The notes beneath the pieces are model-generated. The model ran no database searches. It saw nothing but the letters and a program-made list of their open reading frames with translations, and was not told the origin of the DNA. From Variovorax sp. OV329 (GTDB lineage: Bacteria > Pseudomonadota > Gammaproteobacteria > Burkholderiales > Burkholderiaceae_C): a DNA stretch of 64,000 nt. How positions within the stretch are numbered: position 1 is the stretch's first letter; each line of letters opens with the position of its first letter. The stretch lies in assembly GCF_900114785.1 (NCBI RefSeq), contig NZ_FOUG01000009.1, positions 62,001 to 126,000 of the forward strand. The letters are read 5' to 3'. The position numbers and the translations under genes are program-made. Below, piece by piece: positions 46,545 to 55,598 of the stretch.

Positions 46545-47354
46545 TTACATCCGGAAGTGCTCGCCCAGGTAGACCCGGCGAACGTCGGCGTTGTCCACGA
46601 TCTCCGTGGGCGTGCCCTGCGCCAGCACGTGGCCGTCGCTGATGATGTAGGCGTGGTCGCAGATGCCCAGCGTCTCGCGCACGTTGTGGTCGGTGATGAG
46701 CACGCCGATGCCGCGCTCCTTCAGGTAGCTGATGATCCGCTGGATCTCGATCACCGCGATCGGGTCGATGCCGGCGAAGGGCTCGTCCAGCAGGATGAAG
46801 CGCGGCTGCGTGGCCAGGGCCCGGGCGATTTCCACCCGGCGCCGCTCGCCACCCGACAGGGCCAGCGCGGGCGAGTCGCGCAGGTGGTCCACACGCAGGT
46901 CGGCCAGCAGCTCGTCCAGGCGCTCCTCGATGCGCGCCTTGGAAAGCGGCTGAAGCGTGCCCTTCGCATCGGGCTCGCGTTGCAGTTCGAGCACGGCGCG
47001 CACGTTGTCGGCCACGTTGAGCTTGCGGAAGATGGACGCTTCCTGCGGCAGGTAGCTCAGGCCCATGCGCGAGCGGCGGTGGATGGGCATGTGCTCGATG
47101 GGCTCGCCGTCGATGCTGATGAGCCCGTCGTCGGCGCGCACCAGGCCCACGATCATGTAGAAGGAGGTGGTCTTGCCGGCGCCGTTGGGCCCCAGCAGGC
47201 CCACCACTTCGCCCTTCTGCACGTCCAGCGAAACGTCCTTGACCACCGTGCGGCTGCCATAGGTCTTCTTCAGGCCACGGGCCTGGAGGCGGCTGGCGGT
47301 GCCGTTGCGGCCGTTGCCTGTGGGTTCGAAATCGGTGCCTGCGCGATCGATCAT
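46545..47354 (-). CDS. lptB: LPS export ABC transporter ATP-binding protein
   Basis: Cytoplasmic ATPase that drives LptFG extraction of lipopolysaccharide. The protein is 269 residues, with a short N-terminal extension ([20 protein letters not shown]) before the ABC domain. Walker A is [13 protein letters not shown], the signature is [16 protein letters not shown], Walker B is [14 protein letters not shown] and the H-loop is [26 protein letters not shown] is the LptB Q-loop region. The ATG overlaps the lptA stop (ATGA), so the longer upstream frame is excluded. rpoN follows. Confidence 0.97.
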   Translation of the reverse strand: MIDRAGTDFEPTGNGRNGTASRLQARGLKKTYGSRTVVKDVSLDVQKGEVVGLLGPNGAGKTTSFYMIVGLVRADDGLISIDGEPIEHMPIHRRSRMGLSYLPQEASIFRKLNVADNVRAVLELQREPDAKGTLQPLSKARIEERLDELLADLRVDHLRDSPALALSGGERRRVEIARALATQPRFILLDEPFAGIDPIAVIEIQRIISYLKERGIGVLITDHNVRETLGICDHAYIISDGHVLAQGTPTEIVDNADVRRVYLGEHFRM

Positions 47355-48037
47355 TTGCCGCCCTCGCCACCCAGCGTGGTGCTCGGCCGCAGTCCCTTGC
47401 CGGGCGCCGGCGCGGGCGCCGCGGGCTTCTGCCCGGGCGCATTGGCGCCCGGCTGGGGCGTGAGGATGGCGCGCACGCGGCCACCGCCGGCAGCGGTGCT
47501 GCCGGGAGCGGGCGGGGCGCCCTCCACGCTGAAGGTGTCCTTGCTCTGGTCGTAGACGATCAGCGGGCCGGTGGTCTGGTCGTTGATCTTGCCGCTCACC
47601 AGCCGGCGCATCACCGCGTTGCGGATGAACTTCACGTTGTCGGCGCGGCTGTCGTACTCGATCACGTCCGACTCGCCCTCGACCCATTCGTCGCTGCCGG
47701 GCGGGCCGTCGCGCTTCTGCTTGTAGTAGGCCAGCTTGCCCGGCGCAGCCGTGACGACGCCGTACTGGTAGCCCTCGGGGTCCTGGCGCACGTCGATGCG
47801 GGCACCACGGATGACGATGGTGCCCTTGTTGACCACCACGTTGCCGGTGAAGACGCTTTCCTGCTTGAGGTCGTCATAGCGCATCGAATCGGCTTCGATG
47901 TTCATGGGCTTGTCGCGGTCGGCCTTTTCGGCCTGGGCCAGGCCGGCGGCACCCAGTGCCAGGAAGGCGGCGAGGGCCGCGCAGGCGAGCCGGCGAAGGG
48001 GCCGGACCGAGGGCATAGAAACAGGGGGAAATGTCAT
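47351..48037 (-). CDS. lptA: LPS transport periplasmic protein LptA
   Basis: Periplasmic beta-jellyroll bridge that carries lipopolysaccharide between the membranes. The protein is about 228 residues. The signal peptide ([20 protein letters not shown], then GLAQA) precedes the OstA-like domain ([60 protein letters not shown]). The Pro/Ala-rich C-terminal tail of about 60 residues is longer than in E. coli LptA. The start may be the ATG at 48037 or 48016; neither has a clear ribosome site. lptC and kdsC, often upstream in this order, are absent here. Confidence 0.93.
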   Translation of the reverse strand: MTFPPVSMPSVRPLRRLACAALAAFLALGAAGLAQAEKADRDKPMNIEADSMRYDDLKQESVFTGNVVVNKGTIVIRGARIDVRQDPEGYQYGVVTAAPGKLAYYKQKRDGPPGSDEWVEGESDVIEYDSRADNVKFIRNAVMRRLVSGKINDQTTGPLIVYDQSKDTFSVEGAPPAPGSTAAGGGRVRAILTPQPGANAPGQKPAAPAPAPGKGLRPSTTLGGEGGK

Positions 48038-48053
48038 AGGGCACGAAACTTGC

Positions 48054-48073
48054 TGCACCCATTGTAGGGTGCA
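48054..48073 (-). promoter_or_regulatory. Inverted repeat enclosing a possible -10 upstream of lptA
   Basis: On the minus strand TGCACCC-TACAAT-GGGTGCA is a perfect 7-base inverted repeat around TACAAT, a -10-like hexamer. A TTGACA lies upstream but only 9 bases away, too close to be its -35. It may be a promoter with an overlapping operator for lptA-lptB-rpoN. Confidence 0.4.
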
Positions 48074-48092
48074 ATTGTCAAAGACCCCGATG

Positions 48093-48115
48093 AAAAAAGC
48101 CCGCCGGAGCGGGCT
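48093..48115 (-). terminator. Rho-independent terminator after dsbA
   Basis: On the minus strand AGCCCGC-TCCG-GCGGGCT forms a 7-base stem and is followed by TTTTT. It lies about 45 bases beyond the dsbA stop and separates the argS-SPOR-dsbA set from lptA. Confidence 0.8.
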
Positions 48116-48159
48116 CTTCGTCGAAGCCGGCGCGCGCAGGCGCCGGCCCGGGTCCCGCA

Positions 48160-48813
48160 TCAGCCCTTGCGGGCCTCGCCGATCAGGTAGTCGGTGATCT
48201 GCAGGGCGCGGTCCATGCTGCGCGACAGCTCGCCGTCGATGTAGTAGCGGCCGGCCACGCCCAGGGCCGGGACGCCGCCGACCTGGTAGTCGTTCTGCAG
48301 CTGGGTGGCGCGCTTGACCTTGCCCGAGACGGTGAAGGACTTGTACATCTCGGCAAACTTCTGGCCGTCCAGGCCGGGCTGCTTCGTGGCCCAGTCCAGG
48401 ATGGCGGCATCGCCGAACAGCGGCTGGCGCTGCTTGTGGATGGCCTGGAAGATCTTGTTCTGGAACTCGTCGACCTTGCCCATGGCCTCGAGCGTGTAGT
48501 ACAGGCGCTGCTTGCTTTCCACGTCGTTGCCGACGAAGGCCACCGGGATGCGGCGGAAGGCCACGTGCGGGGGCAGCTTCTTGATCCAGGCTTCGAGCTG
48601 GGGCTCGAACTCGGCGCAGTGCGGGCAGTTGTACGAGAAGAACTCGACCACCTCGACCTTGCCGGCGGGGGCATCGACCGGCGCGGGCTTGCGCAGCGCG
48701 ATGTAGTCGGTGCCGGCCTTGAATGCGGCGGCCTGGGCGTGGGCGGCGGTGCTGGCGACGAAAGGCGCCAGTCCGGCGGACGCGGCGGCCAGCGAAAAAT
48801 CACGACGTTTCAT
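48160..48813 (-). CDS. dsbA: Thiol:disulfide interchange protein DsbA
   Basis: Periplasmic oxidase that introduces disulfide bonds. The protein is 217 residues. The signal peptide (MKRRDFSLAAASAGLAPFVA, STAAHAQA) is preceded by twin basic residues. The thioredoxin fold has the active site FFSYNCPHCAEFEP (CPHC) and the cis-Pro loop VGGVPALGVAGRY. The helical insert region (ESKQRLYYTLEAMGKVDEFQ) is typical. It lies 76 bases after the SPOR gene on the same strand and is followed by a terminator. Confidence 0.96.
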   Translation of the reverse strand: MKRRDFSLAAASAGLAPFVASTAAHAQAAAFKAGTDYIALRKPAPVDAPAGKVEVVEFFSYNCPHCAEFEPQLEAWIKKLPPHVAFRRIPVAFVGNDVESKQRLYYTLEAMGKVDEFQNKIFQAIHKQRQPLFGDAAILDWATKQPGLDGQKFAEMYKSFTVSGKVKRATQLQNDYQVGGVPALGVAGRYYIDGELSRSMDRALQITDYLIGEARKG

Positions 48814-48889
48814 TTGGATTGTTTCTCCTGTGCGGCTGACAGAGCCCGCCGGGAGCGCGAAGTTCCGCGCCCCCCGCAGTCATGTGGGT

Positions 48890-49609
48890 TTAGCGTTGGA
48901 CGCGGACCAGGGCGGTTTCGAGGCCGCCGCTGTCCAGCCGTTCCTTCAGGCGGTCGGCATCGTCCTTCTTGGAGAAGGGACCCGCGCGCACCCGGTAGAC
49001 GGTGCGGCCGGCCTGCTCGCGCTCGGTGACCTTGGCCTCCACGCCCATCAGCGAGAGCTTGGCGCGCTGGGCCTCGGCGTCGTCGGTGCTGCGGTAGGCG
49101 CCGGCCTGAACGAAGTAGATGAAGGGGTCGGCCGCGTTCGGGGCCGCAGGCGCCGCCGACGCCACGTTGGTGCCGCCGCCGCCGGAGCGGGCACGCGCGA
49201 GGTCGCCGATGGGGTCGGTCGAATCGGGGCTGACGCCGGCGGGCGACGCCGGCTTGCCCTTGGGCGGTACGACCACCGGCACCGGCGGGCTGGTGGAGGG
49301 GGTGACGCCGGCGATGCTGCCGCCGGCGGCGGGGGCATTGCTGCTGGCCGCGGGAGCAGCGGGCGGTGCCGGCGGCCTGGCCGCGCCGGCCTTGCCTGCC
49401 AGGGGCGCGTTCGGGTCCCAGTCCTTGTTGCGGCGGGCCTCGGCCTCGTCCTGCTCGGCCGTGTTGCGGTTCGTCTTGGAGACGAAGGGAATGGGCACCT
49501 TGGTCACGTACACGGCAATGCCGAGCGCAGCGCCCAGGCCGATCACGATACCGATGATCAGGCCGATGAAGGTGTTGCCACCTTGTCTGGATTTCTTGGT
49601 CTTCGCCAT
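48890..49609 (-). CDS. SPOR-domain cell-division-type protein (FtsN-like)
   Basis: A 239-residue bitopic inner-membrane protein. The short basic cytoplasmic N-terminus (MAKTKKSRQGG) leads to one transmembrane helix (FIGLIIGIVIGLGAALGIAV). A long Pro/Ala-rich periplasmic linker follows (about residues 60-160), then a C-terminal SPOR domain (about 163-239: FIYFVQAGAYRSTDDAEAQR, YRVRAGPFSKKDDADRLKER). SPOR domains bind denuded septal peptidoglycan. The layout matches FtsN, but residues needed for FtsA or FtsI activation cannot be confirmed. It is 11 bases after argS, as in many Betaproteobacteria. Confidence 0.88.
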   Translation of the reverse strand: MAKTKKSRQGGNTFIGLIIGIVIGLGAALGIAVYVTKVPIPFVSKTNRNTAEQDEAEARRNKDWDPNAPLAGKAGAARPPAPPAAPAASSNAPAAGGSIAGVTPSTSPPVPVVVPPKGKPASPAGVSPDSTDPIGDLARARSGGGGTNVASAAPAAPNAADPFIYFVQAGAYRSTDDAEAQRAKLSLMGVEAKVTEREQAGRTVYRVRAGPFSKKDDADRLKERLDSGGLETALVRVQR

Positions 49610-49620
49610 CTACTTTTCGC

Positions 49621-51303
49621 TTACATCTTGCGTGGTGCGCTCACACCGAGCACCGCCAGGCCATTGTGCAGCACCTGTGCGGTGGCGGCGACCAGCGCGA
49701 GGCGCGCCAGCTTCACTTTCTCGTCGTCCACCAGGATGCGCTCGCTGTCGTAGTAGCTGTGGTAGCTGGCGGCCAGCTCGCGCAGGTAGAAGGTGACGTC
49801 GTGCGGCGCGAAGTCGGCGGCCGCGCCGGTGAGCATGGCCGGGTACTTGGCCAGCATCAGCATCAGGGCCTGCGCGGCGGGGCTTTCCAGCGCCGAGAGG
49901 TCGACGCCCTCGAGCACGGCGGTGTCGCCGCCCCAGGCCGTCAGCACCGAGCAGATGCGCGCATGCGCGTACTGCACGTAGTACACCGGGTTGTCGTTGT
50001 TCTGCGCCAGCGCCAGGTCGATGTCGAAGGTGTATTCGGTGTCGGGCTTGCGGCTGAGCAGGAAGAAGCGCACCGCGTCGGTGCTGGTCCATTCGATCAG
50101 GTCGCGCAGCGTGACGTAGCTGCCGGCGCGCTTGCTGATCTTCACTTCCTCGCCGCCGCGCACCACGCGCACCATGGTGTGCAGCACGTAGTCGGGGTAG
50201 CCGGCGGGAATGCCCACGCCCGCGGCCTGCAGGCCGGCGCGCACGCGGGCGATGGTGCCGTGGTGGTCCGTGCCCTGGATGTTCACCACCTTGTGGAAGC
50301 CGCGCTCCCACTTGGCGATGTGGTAGGCCACGTCGGGCACGAAGTAGGTGAAGCTGCCGTCGGACTTGCGCATCACGCGGTCCTTGTCGTCGCCGTAGTC
50401 GGTCGACTTCAACCACAGCGCGCCGTCCTGCTCGTAGGTCTTGCCGGCGTCCACCAGCCTTTTCACCGCGTCCGCGACCCGGCCGCTGGTGTAGAGGCTG
50501 GACTCGAGGTAGTAGTTGTCGAAGCGGACGTTGAAGGCCTTGAGGTCCAGGTCCTGCTCGTGGCGCAGATAGGCCACGGCGAACTGGCGGATGGAATCCA
50601 GGTCCTCGATGTCGCCGCTGGCGGTGTACTCGCGGTCGTCCGAACTCACGGTGGCCTTGACCACGAAGTCCTTGGCGATGTCGTCGATGTAGTCGCCGTT
50701 GTAGGCCTGCTCGGGCCAGCCGGCGTCGCCAGGCTTGAGGCCCTTGGCGCGCAGCTGCGTGCTGTTGGCCAGGGTCTGGATCTGCACGCCCGCGTCGTTG
50801 TAATAGAACTCGCGATACACCGACTTGCCCTGCGTCTCCAGCAGGTTGCAGATGGCGTCCCCCAGCGCTGCCTGGCGGCCGTGGCCCACGTGCAGCGGGC
50901 CGGTGGGGTTGGCCGAGACGAACTCGACCAGCACGCGCTCGGCGCCTTCGGCCGGAGCGCCCTGGCGCCCGAAGGCCGCGCCGGCCTGCAGCACCTCGCG
51001 CACCACCTGCTGCTTGGCGGCGGTCTTCAGGCGGATGTTGAGAAAGCCCGGGCCGGCGATCTCGATGGCGTCGACCCACTGGCGGTAGGCCGGCGTCTGC
51101 ATCAGGGCATCGCTGATGTCCTGGGCCAGCTCGCGCGGCTTGCGCCCCAGCGGCTTGGCCAGTTGCATGGCAGCCGTGCTGGCGTAGTCGCCATGTGCGG
51201 CCACCTTGGGCGATTCGAAGGCCGCCTTGGCGCCGGCGCCAGGCGAGAGGGATTCGAGCGTGTCCGCCAGTGCGGCGAGCAGCTCCTGTTTGACCAATAG
51301 CAT
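49621..51303 (-). CDS. argS: Arginyl-tRNA synthetase
   Basis: Class I synthetase that charges tRNA-Arg. At 560 residues it is the usual length. The N-terminal additional domain ([20 protein letters not shown]) is followed by the HIGH-type motif in [17 protein letters not shown] (about residues 133-149) and the KMSKS-equivalent [18 protein letters not shown]. The C-terminal DALR anticodon-binding domain ends [16 protein letters not shown]. It heads an argS-SPOR-dsbA run on the minus strand and is divergent from psiF. Confidence 0.97.
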   Translation of the reverse strand: MLLVKQELLAALADTLESLSPGAGAKAAFESPKVAAHGDYASTAAMQLAKPLGRKPRELAQDISDALMQTPAYRQWVDAIEIAGPGFLNIRLKTAAKQQVVREVLQAGAAFGRQGAPAEGAERVLVEFVSANPTGPLHVGHGRQAALGDAICNLLETQGKSVYREFYYNDAGVQIQTLANSTQLRAKGLKPGDAGWPEQAYNGDYIDDIAKDFVVKATVSSDDREYTASGDIEDLDSIRQFAVAYLRHEQDLDLKAFNVRFDNYYLESSLYTSGRVADAVKRLVDAGKTYEQDGALWLKSTDYGDDKDRVMRKSDGSFTYFVPDVAYHIAKWERGFHKVVNIQGTDHHGTIARVRAGLQAAGVGIPAGYPDYVLHTMVRVVRGGEEVKISKRAGSYVTLRDLIEWTSTDAVRFFLLSRKPDTEYTFDIDLALAQNNDNPVYYVQYAHARICSVLTAWGGDTAVLEGVDLSALESPAAQALMLMLAKYPAMLTGAAADFAPHDVTFYLRELAASYHSYYDSERILVDDEKVKLARLALVAATAQVLHNGLAVLGVSAPRKM

Positions 51304-51436
51304 CCGCCGATTTTATCGGGGGGTGGGTCTGGGCATCCATCCGGGCGTCATCCGGGTGCGCCCCTGCCCCGTTAGGATGGGCAGCCCCTGCCCGGGGGCC
51401 GGCTTTTTTCCAACCCACCCTTCGAGGACACAACTG

Positions 51437-51703
51437 ATGAAAAAGCTTCTCCCCCTCTTCGCGATGGCGGCCTTCCTGGCCATGGGCAGCGCCCACGCCG
51501 CCGACAGTTGCGACACCAAGGCGATCGACAAGAACGGCAAGCCGCTGGCCGGCGCCGCCAAGACCAGCTTCATGAAGAAATGCCAGAAGGAAACGGCCGC
51601 CGCAGCCTGCGAGCCCAAGGCCGTGGACAAGAACGGCAAGGCCCTGGCCGGCGCGGCCAAGAACAGCTTCATGAAGAAGTGCGAGGCCGACACCAAGGGC
51701 TGA
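51437..51703 (+). CDS. psiF: PsiF-repeat secreted protein
   Basis: An 88-residue exported protein. The signal peptide is MKKLLPLFAMAAFLAMGSAH ending at AA-DS. It is followed by two near-identical PsiF repeats of about 31 residues (CDTKAIDKNGKPLAGAAKTS, FMKKC and CEPKAVDKNGKALAGAAKNS, FMKKC). Each repeat has a Cys at its start and end, so disulfides are likely. E. coli psiF is phosphate-starvation inducible; the function is unknown. AGGACA lies before the ATG. A terminator follows at 51732-51758. Confidence 0.92.
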   Translation: MKKLLPLFAMAAFLAMGSAHAADSCDTKAIDKNGKPLAGAAKTSFMKKCQKETAAAACEPKAVDKNGKALAGAAKNSFMKKCEADTKG

Positions 51704-51731
51704 TCGGCCTTCCGCCGCAGATCAAGAACGA

Positions 51732-51758
51732 GGCCCGCCCAGTGCGGGCCCTTTTTTT
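51732..51758 (+). terminator. Rho-independent terminator after psiF
   Basis: GGCCCGC-ccagt-GCGGGCC stem followed by CTTTTTTT, 28 bases beyond the psiF stop. On the minus strand it has no long T-run, but it could still act for the convergent DUF2214 gene. Confidence 0.85.
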
Positions 51759-51760
51759 GC

Positions 51761-52213
51761 CTACTTGCCGAAGCCGCGCGCCAGGAACACGGCGAAGAGC
51801 GGGATCACGACCAGGATGTGCGCCTGGATCATCACCAGCTTGCGCGTCTTGCGCACCTCGGCCTCGGCCGGCAGCGTGCCGCTCTCGCGCACCTGGCGGC
51901 GCCAGCGGATGTAGGTCAGCGTCGGGAAGATCGAGATCAGCCCGACGATGATGAAAAGCGTGAGCTTCACGTGCAGCAGCGGGTTGGTCCAGTACCAGGA
52001 CGAGCCCTTCACGCCCCAGATGGTGCGCGCGATGCCGCTGGCCAGCACCAGGATCGCCGCCATGCCGTAGATGGCGTCCACGCGCGCCAGCCGCTCCACC
52101 ACCGCCTTGTTGAGCCACTCCACGCGGCACAGCGCCGCCTCGCTGGAAATGAAGACCACCATGGTGAGGATGGCCAGGAAGTGAACGTACGCCAGGATTG
52201 CTTCTAGAGTCAT
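51761..52213 (-). CDS. DUF2214-family membrane protein
   Basis: A 150-residue inner-membrane protein with four hydrophobic helices (AILAYVHFLAILTMVVFISS, IYGMAAILVLASGIARTIWG, VKLTLFIIVGLISIFPTLTY, VMIQAHILVVIPLFAVFLAR). Sequence and length match the DUF2214 group. The function is unknown. The conserved His in helix 1 (YVHFLA) and in MIQAH might suggest a cofactor site, but that is speculation. The ATG at 52213 overlaps the LysR stop (ATGA), so the two genes are translationally coupled. Confidence 0.85.
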   Translation of the reverse strand: MTLEAILAYVHFLAILTMVVFISSEAALCRVEWLNKAVVERLARVDAIYGMAAILVLASGIARTIWGVKGSSWYWTNPLLHVKLTLFIIVGLISIFPTLTYIRWRRQVRESGTLPAEAEVRKTRKLVMIQAHILVVIPLFAVFLARGFGK

Positions 52214-53304
52214 CGTGCTCGCTTTCTTGTGGAAGTCTGGGTCGATGCCGAGGCGGCGGGCGCGATTGTGCCCGTGCGGCCCCAGTACTCGGGCCGGCCA
52301 TATTCGCTCTTGAGGAAGTCCAGCCAGAGGCGCACCCGCAGCGGCAGGTGCTTGCGCTGCGGGAACACCGCGTAGATGCCGTTGGGCGGCGCGGCGAATT
52401 CGTCCAGCACCGGCACCAGCAGGCCAGCGTCGATCTCCGCCTCCACCTCCCAGGTGCTGCGCCAGGCGATGCCGTGGCCCGCCAGGCACCAGTCGTGCAG
52501 CACCTGGCCATCGGAGCAGTCCAGCGGGCCGGTGGGCTTGAGGTGGATCACCTCGTACTCCGCAGAGTCGCCATCGGGAGCGCGCGCGGCCGCCAGGCCG
52601 CTTTCGTAGTCCGCCCCTTGGGCGGTCCGCGGAACGCGCGCGGCCGCCAGGCCGCTTTCGTAGTCCGCCCCTTGGGCGGTCCGCGGAACGCGGAACGCCC
52701 AGCCACGGGTCTGCGAGGCGTCGCTGGATAAGGTCAGGCAGGCAAAGCGCGAGAGGTCGCTGGGATGCCGCGGGGTGCCGTGGCGGCGCAGGAAGGCCGG
52801 CGTGGCCACGCAGCGGCGCCTGTTGTCGGCCAGGCGCATGCTCACCAGCGAGGAATCGGGCAGGTCGCCCACGCGCACGGCGCAGTCGAAGTTCTCGCCG
52901 GCCATGTCGATCACGCGGTCGCTCAGGTTCAGCGAAATGGTCACTTCGGGATGCATGGCGTGGAAGCGCGGCACCAGCGGCGCCACATGGCGGCGGCCGA
53001 AGCCCGCGGGCGCCGTGATGCGCAGGTGGCCGCTGGCCTTGACGCCGCCGGCGCTCACGCTGGCCTCGGCATTGGCCAGTTCCACCAGCACGCGCTGGCA
53101 GTCTTCCAGAAAGGCGCTGCCTTCATGCGTGAGCGTGATGCGCCGCGTAGTGCGCAGCAGCAGCTTCACACCCAGCCGCTCCTCCAGCGCATCGAGCCGC
53201 CGGCCCATGATGGCCGGCGCCACGCCCTCGGCCTTGGCAGCCGCGGTGAGGCTGCCGCGGGTGGCAATGGCGACAAAGGATTCGAGCTGCTTGAGGCGGT
53301 CCAT
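52210..53304 (-). CDS. LysR-family transcriptional regulator with internal tandem duplication
   Basis: A 364-residue LysR-type regulator, longer than the usual 300. The N-terminal winged HTH (MDRLKQLESFVAIATRGSLT, AAAKAEGVAPAIMGRRLDAL) and the effector domain (GHLRITAPAGFGRRHVAPLV) are normal. The effector domain contains two exact tandem copies of RVPRTAQGADYESGLAAA (about residues 205-240), encoded by a perfect 54-base duplication (52581-52688). An Arg/Thr-rich C-terminal tail adds more length. The insert sits between RGWAF and EYEVIHLKP, probably a surface loop, so the regulator may still work. Its target is unknown; DUF2214 is coupled downstream. Confidence 0.9.
   Translation of the reverse strand: MDRLKQLESFVAIATRGSLTAAAKAEGVAPAIMGRRLDALEERLGVKLLLRTTRRITLTHEGSAFLEDCQRVLVELANAEASVSAGGVKASGHLRITAPAGFGRRHVAPLVPRFHAMHPEVTISLNLSDRVIDMAGENFDCAVRVGDLPDSSLVSMRLADNRRRCVATPAFLRRHGTPRHPSDLSRFACLTLSSDASQTRGWAFRVPRTAQGADYESGLAAARVPRTAQGADYESGLAAARAPDGDSAEYEVIHLKPTGPLDCSDGQVLHDWCLAGHGIAWRSTWEVEAEIDAGLLVPVLDEFAAPPNGIYAVFPQRKHLPLRVRLWLDFLKSEYGRPEYWGRTGTIAPAASASTQTSTRKRAR
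52581..52688. repeat. Exact 54-base tandem duplication within LysR gene
   Basis: Two identical 54-base units (52581-52634 and 52635-52688) in frame within the LysR effector domain. Each unit contains the short palindromes CCGCCC-cttg-GGCGG and GCGGCCGC. A partial third start (GCGGAACG) follows. Exact identity implies a recent event. Confidence 0.92.
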
Positions 53305-53345
53305 CGGCCGCGATTATCCCGAGCCGCCGGACGGCCCGGTCCCGC

Positions 53346-54548
53346 TCAGGGCGCGGGCGCGGTGATGCCCTTGTCGACCAGCGCCGCGATCTCCTCATCG
53401 CTGTAGCCGGCCTCGCGCAGCAGCTCGGTGCCCTGCTCGTTCAGCCGCGGCGGCTGCAGGCGGATGCCGGGGCGCTCGCCGCCCAGGGTGAAGGGCATCA
53501 GCGGCACCTTCGATTCGCTGCCGTCGTTCATGCGCACCGGCGCCAGCCCGCCGGTGGCGTTGAGGTGCGGGTCGTCGAAGAGCGCCTGCGGCTGGGTGAT
53601 GGGCGCGAAGGGCAGCTCGTTGGCCTCGAAGGCGGCGGCCAGCTCGGCGGCACTTCGGTCCGCCAGGCGCGAGCGCAGCTGCGGCATCAGCCAGTCGCGT
53701 GCGCGCACCCGGTCGTTGTTGGTGGCCAGGCGCGGGTCGGCGTGCAGGTCCATCAGTTCGAAGGCCTGGCAGAACACGGCCCACTGCTTGTCGCTGACCA
53801 CCGCCAGGAAGATCTGCTCGCCGTCCTTGACGGTGAACACGTCGTAGATGCCCCAGGCCGAGATGCGGCTGGGCATGGGGTCGGCGGCCTTGCCGGTCGC
53901 GGCGAACTGCATCATGTGCTGCGCCACCAGGAACACGTTGTTCTCGAACAGCGCCGATTGCACCTCGCAGCCCTTGCCGGTGAGTTCGCGCTGGCGCAGC
54001 GCCGCCATGGAACCGATGGCGCCGAACATGCCGCCCATGATGTCGTTCACGCTGGTGCCCGCGCGCAGCGGGTCGCCCTGGCGGCCGGTCATGTAGGCCA
54101 GGCCGCCCATCATCTGCACCACCTCGTCCAGCGCGGTGCGGTGGTCGTAGGGGCCGGGCAGGAAGCCCTTGTGGCTGACGTAGATGAGACGCGGGTGGAT
54201 GCGGCTGAGCGTCTCGTAGTCCAGGCCCAACTTCTTCATGGTGCCGGGCTTGAAGTTCTCGCTGACGATGTCCGCGCTGGCGATGAGGCGCAGCGCGGCC
54301 TCGATGCCCTCGGGCTTCTTCAGGTCCAGCGCGATGCTCTTCTTGTTGCGGTTGAAGGTGGGGAAGAAGCCTGCGCCCGAGCCCAGCAGGCGGCGCGTGC
54401 TGTCGCCCTCGATGGGCTCGACCTTGATGACCTCGGCGCCCAGGTCGCCCAGCAGCAGGCCGCAGGTGGGGCCCATGACCATGTGGGTGAACTCGACGAC
54501 GCGGATGCCCGCGTAGGGCAGGGGTGCGGGGGATGCGTCCTGGCTCAT
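53346..54548 (-). CDS. CaiB/BaiF-family CoA-transferase
   Basis: A 400-residue class III CoA-transferase. YAGIRVVEFTHMVMGPTCGL, LGAEVIKVEPIEGDSTRRL, FNRNKKSIALDLKKPEGIEA and the aspartate-bearing THKG-type region YVSHKGFLPGPYDHRTALDE fit the family, with the candidate nucleophile Asp near residue 169 (VNDIMGGMFGAIGS). It probably moves CoA between a dicarboxylic or branched acid and a donor such as succinyl-CoA. Its ATG overlaps the stop of the HMG-CoA lyase-type gene (ATGA), which suggests it makes or recycles the lyase's CoA ester. The exact acid is not determined. Confidence 0.9.
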   Translation of the reverse strand: MSQDASPAPLPYAGIRVVEFTHMVMGPTCGLLLGDLGAEVIKVEPIEGDSTRRLLGSGAGFFPTFNRNKKSIALDLKKPEGIEAALRLIASADIVSENFKPGTMKKLGLDYETLSRIHPRLIYVSHKGFLPGPYDHRTALDEVVQMMGGLAYMTGRQGDPLRAGTSVNDIMGGMFGAIGSMAALRQRELTGKGCEVQSALFENNVFLVAQHMMQFAATGKAADPMPSRISAWGIYDVFTVKDGEQIFLAVVSDKQWAVFCQAFELMDLHADPRLATNNDRVRARDWLMPQLRSRLADRSAAELAAAFEANELPFAPITQPQALFDDPHLNATGGLAPVRMNDGSESKVPLMPFTLGGERPGIRLQPPRLNEQGTELLREAGYSDEEIAALVDKGITAPAP

Positions 54549-55480
54549 GCTTGTTGCTGTGTCGAAGTGGTGGGCGCGAAGCCCTTGGGAAGGCCGGCCT
54601 CGGCCGTCATGCCGTAGACCGGCTCGCCGGGAAGTCCTGCGGCCAACGGCGCGCGAGCGGCCAGCAGCTTGTCGAGGTCGATGCCGGTTGAAACGCCCAT
54701 CGCCTCGAACATGAAGACCAGGTCTTCAGTAACCACGTTGCCCGAGGCGCCCGGTGCATAGGGGCAGCCGCCCAGGCCCCCCAGGGATGCATCGAAGGTG
54801 CGCACGCCTTCGTCGAAGGCGGCCAGGCAGTTGGCGATGCCCAGGCCGCGCGTGTTGTGCATGTGGGCCGCACCCGCATGAACGCCGATCTCGGCGCGCA
54901 GGCGGCGGAACAGCCGCCGCACCTGCGCCGGGTTGGCATAGCCCACGGTGTCCGACAGGCCCACGTCGTCGGCGCCGGCCTCCACGCACTGCACCGCGAG
55001 ACGGATAACGTCGTCCTCGGCCACCAGGCCCTGCAGGGTGCAGCCGAAGGCAGTGGAGATGCCGGCTTCCAGCCGCACCTGGGGCGCGAGTTCACGGCGC
55101 AACTCGGAGATGGCACGCACTTCCTCCACCATCTCGGTGGGTGTCTTGCGCACGTTGGCCAGCGAATGGGCCGGGCTCGCCGACACCGGCATGGTGAGCT
55201 TGTGCACGCCTGCATCGAGCGCGGCCTGAGCGCCCTTGCGGTTGGGCACCAAGGCCATCACGACCAGGCCGGGCAGCGTGATGGCATGGCGCACCACCTC
55301 GGCGGCATCAGCCATCTGCGGCAGCAGCCGGGCGGGCACGAAGGAGGCGACCTCGATCTCGCGCAGGCCGGCCGCGTGCAGCGCGTCGATCCAGCGCAGC
55401 TTGTGTTCGGTGGGCATGGTGGCCTTGACCGATTGCAGGCCGTCGCGCGGGCCGACTTCGCTGATCAGCACCTGGGGCAT
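54545..55480 (-). CDS. Hydroxymethylglutaryl-CoA lyase-family enzyme
   Basis: A 311-residue TIM-barrel lyase that cleaves 3-hydroxy-3-methylglutaryl-CoA, or a close analogue, to acetyl-CoA and a keto product. Visible are LISEVGPRDGLQ (catalytic Arg/Asp), EVASFVPARLLPQMAD, GISTAFGCTLQG, DVGLSDTVGYANP, the metal-binding AAHMHNTRGLGIAN and the active-site Cys loop LGGLGGCPYAPGASGNV. The start ATG at 55480 has AGGAA upstream. With the coupled CoA-transferase and the divergent IclR regulator it forms a small catabolic unit, perhaps for leucine-derived or C5 dicarboxylic acids. Confidence 0.92.
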   Translation of the reverse strand: MPQVLISEVGPRDGLQSVKATMPTEHKLRWIDALHAAGLREIEVASFVPARLLPQMADAAEVVRHAITLPGLVVMALVPNRKGAQAALDAGVHKLTMPVSASPAHSLANVRKTPTEMVEEVRAISELRRELAPQVRLEAGISTAFGCTLQGLVAEDDVIRLAVQCVEAGADDVGLSDTVGYANPAQVRRLFRRLRAEIGVHAGAAHMHNTRGLGIANCLAAFDEGVRTFDASLGGLGGCPYAPGASGNVVTEDLVFMFEAMGVSTGIDLDKLLAARAPLAAGLPGEPVYGMTAEAGLPKGFAPTTSTQQQA

Positions 55481-55512
55481 GGATTTCCTGGAAGGGTGAA
55501 AAAGGAGTTGCC

Positions 55513-55544
55513 CAGAACGTTCTGTCTCATAGAATGACGTTCTG
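55513..55544. promoter_or_regulatory. Candidate IclR operator between HMG-CoA lyase and iclR genes
   Basis: A perfect 12-base palindrome CAGAACGTTCTG (55513-55524) is followed by a second half-site-like AGAATGACGTTCT (55531-55543). They lie in the 118-base divergent spacer, the expected place for an IclR-type operator. No protein-binding data can be inferred. Confidence 0.5.
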
Positions 55545-55598
55545 ATAGTTGGAATTCTCTGTCCCGCCCGACTCCCTGTCAAGGCAAGGCCCCTCCGC

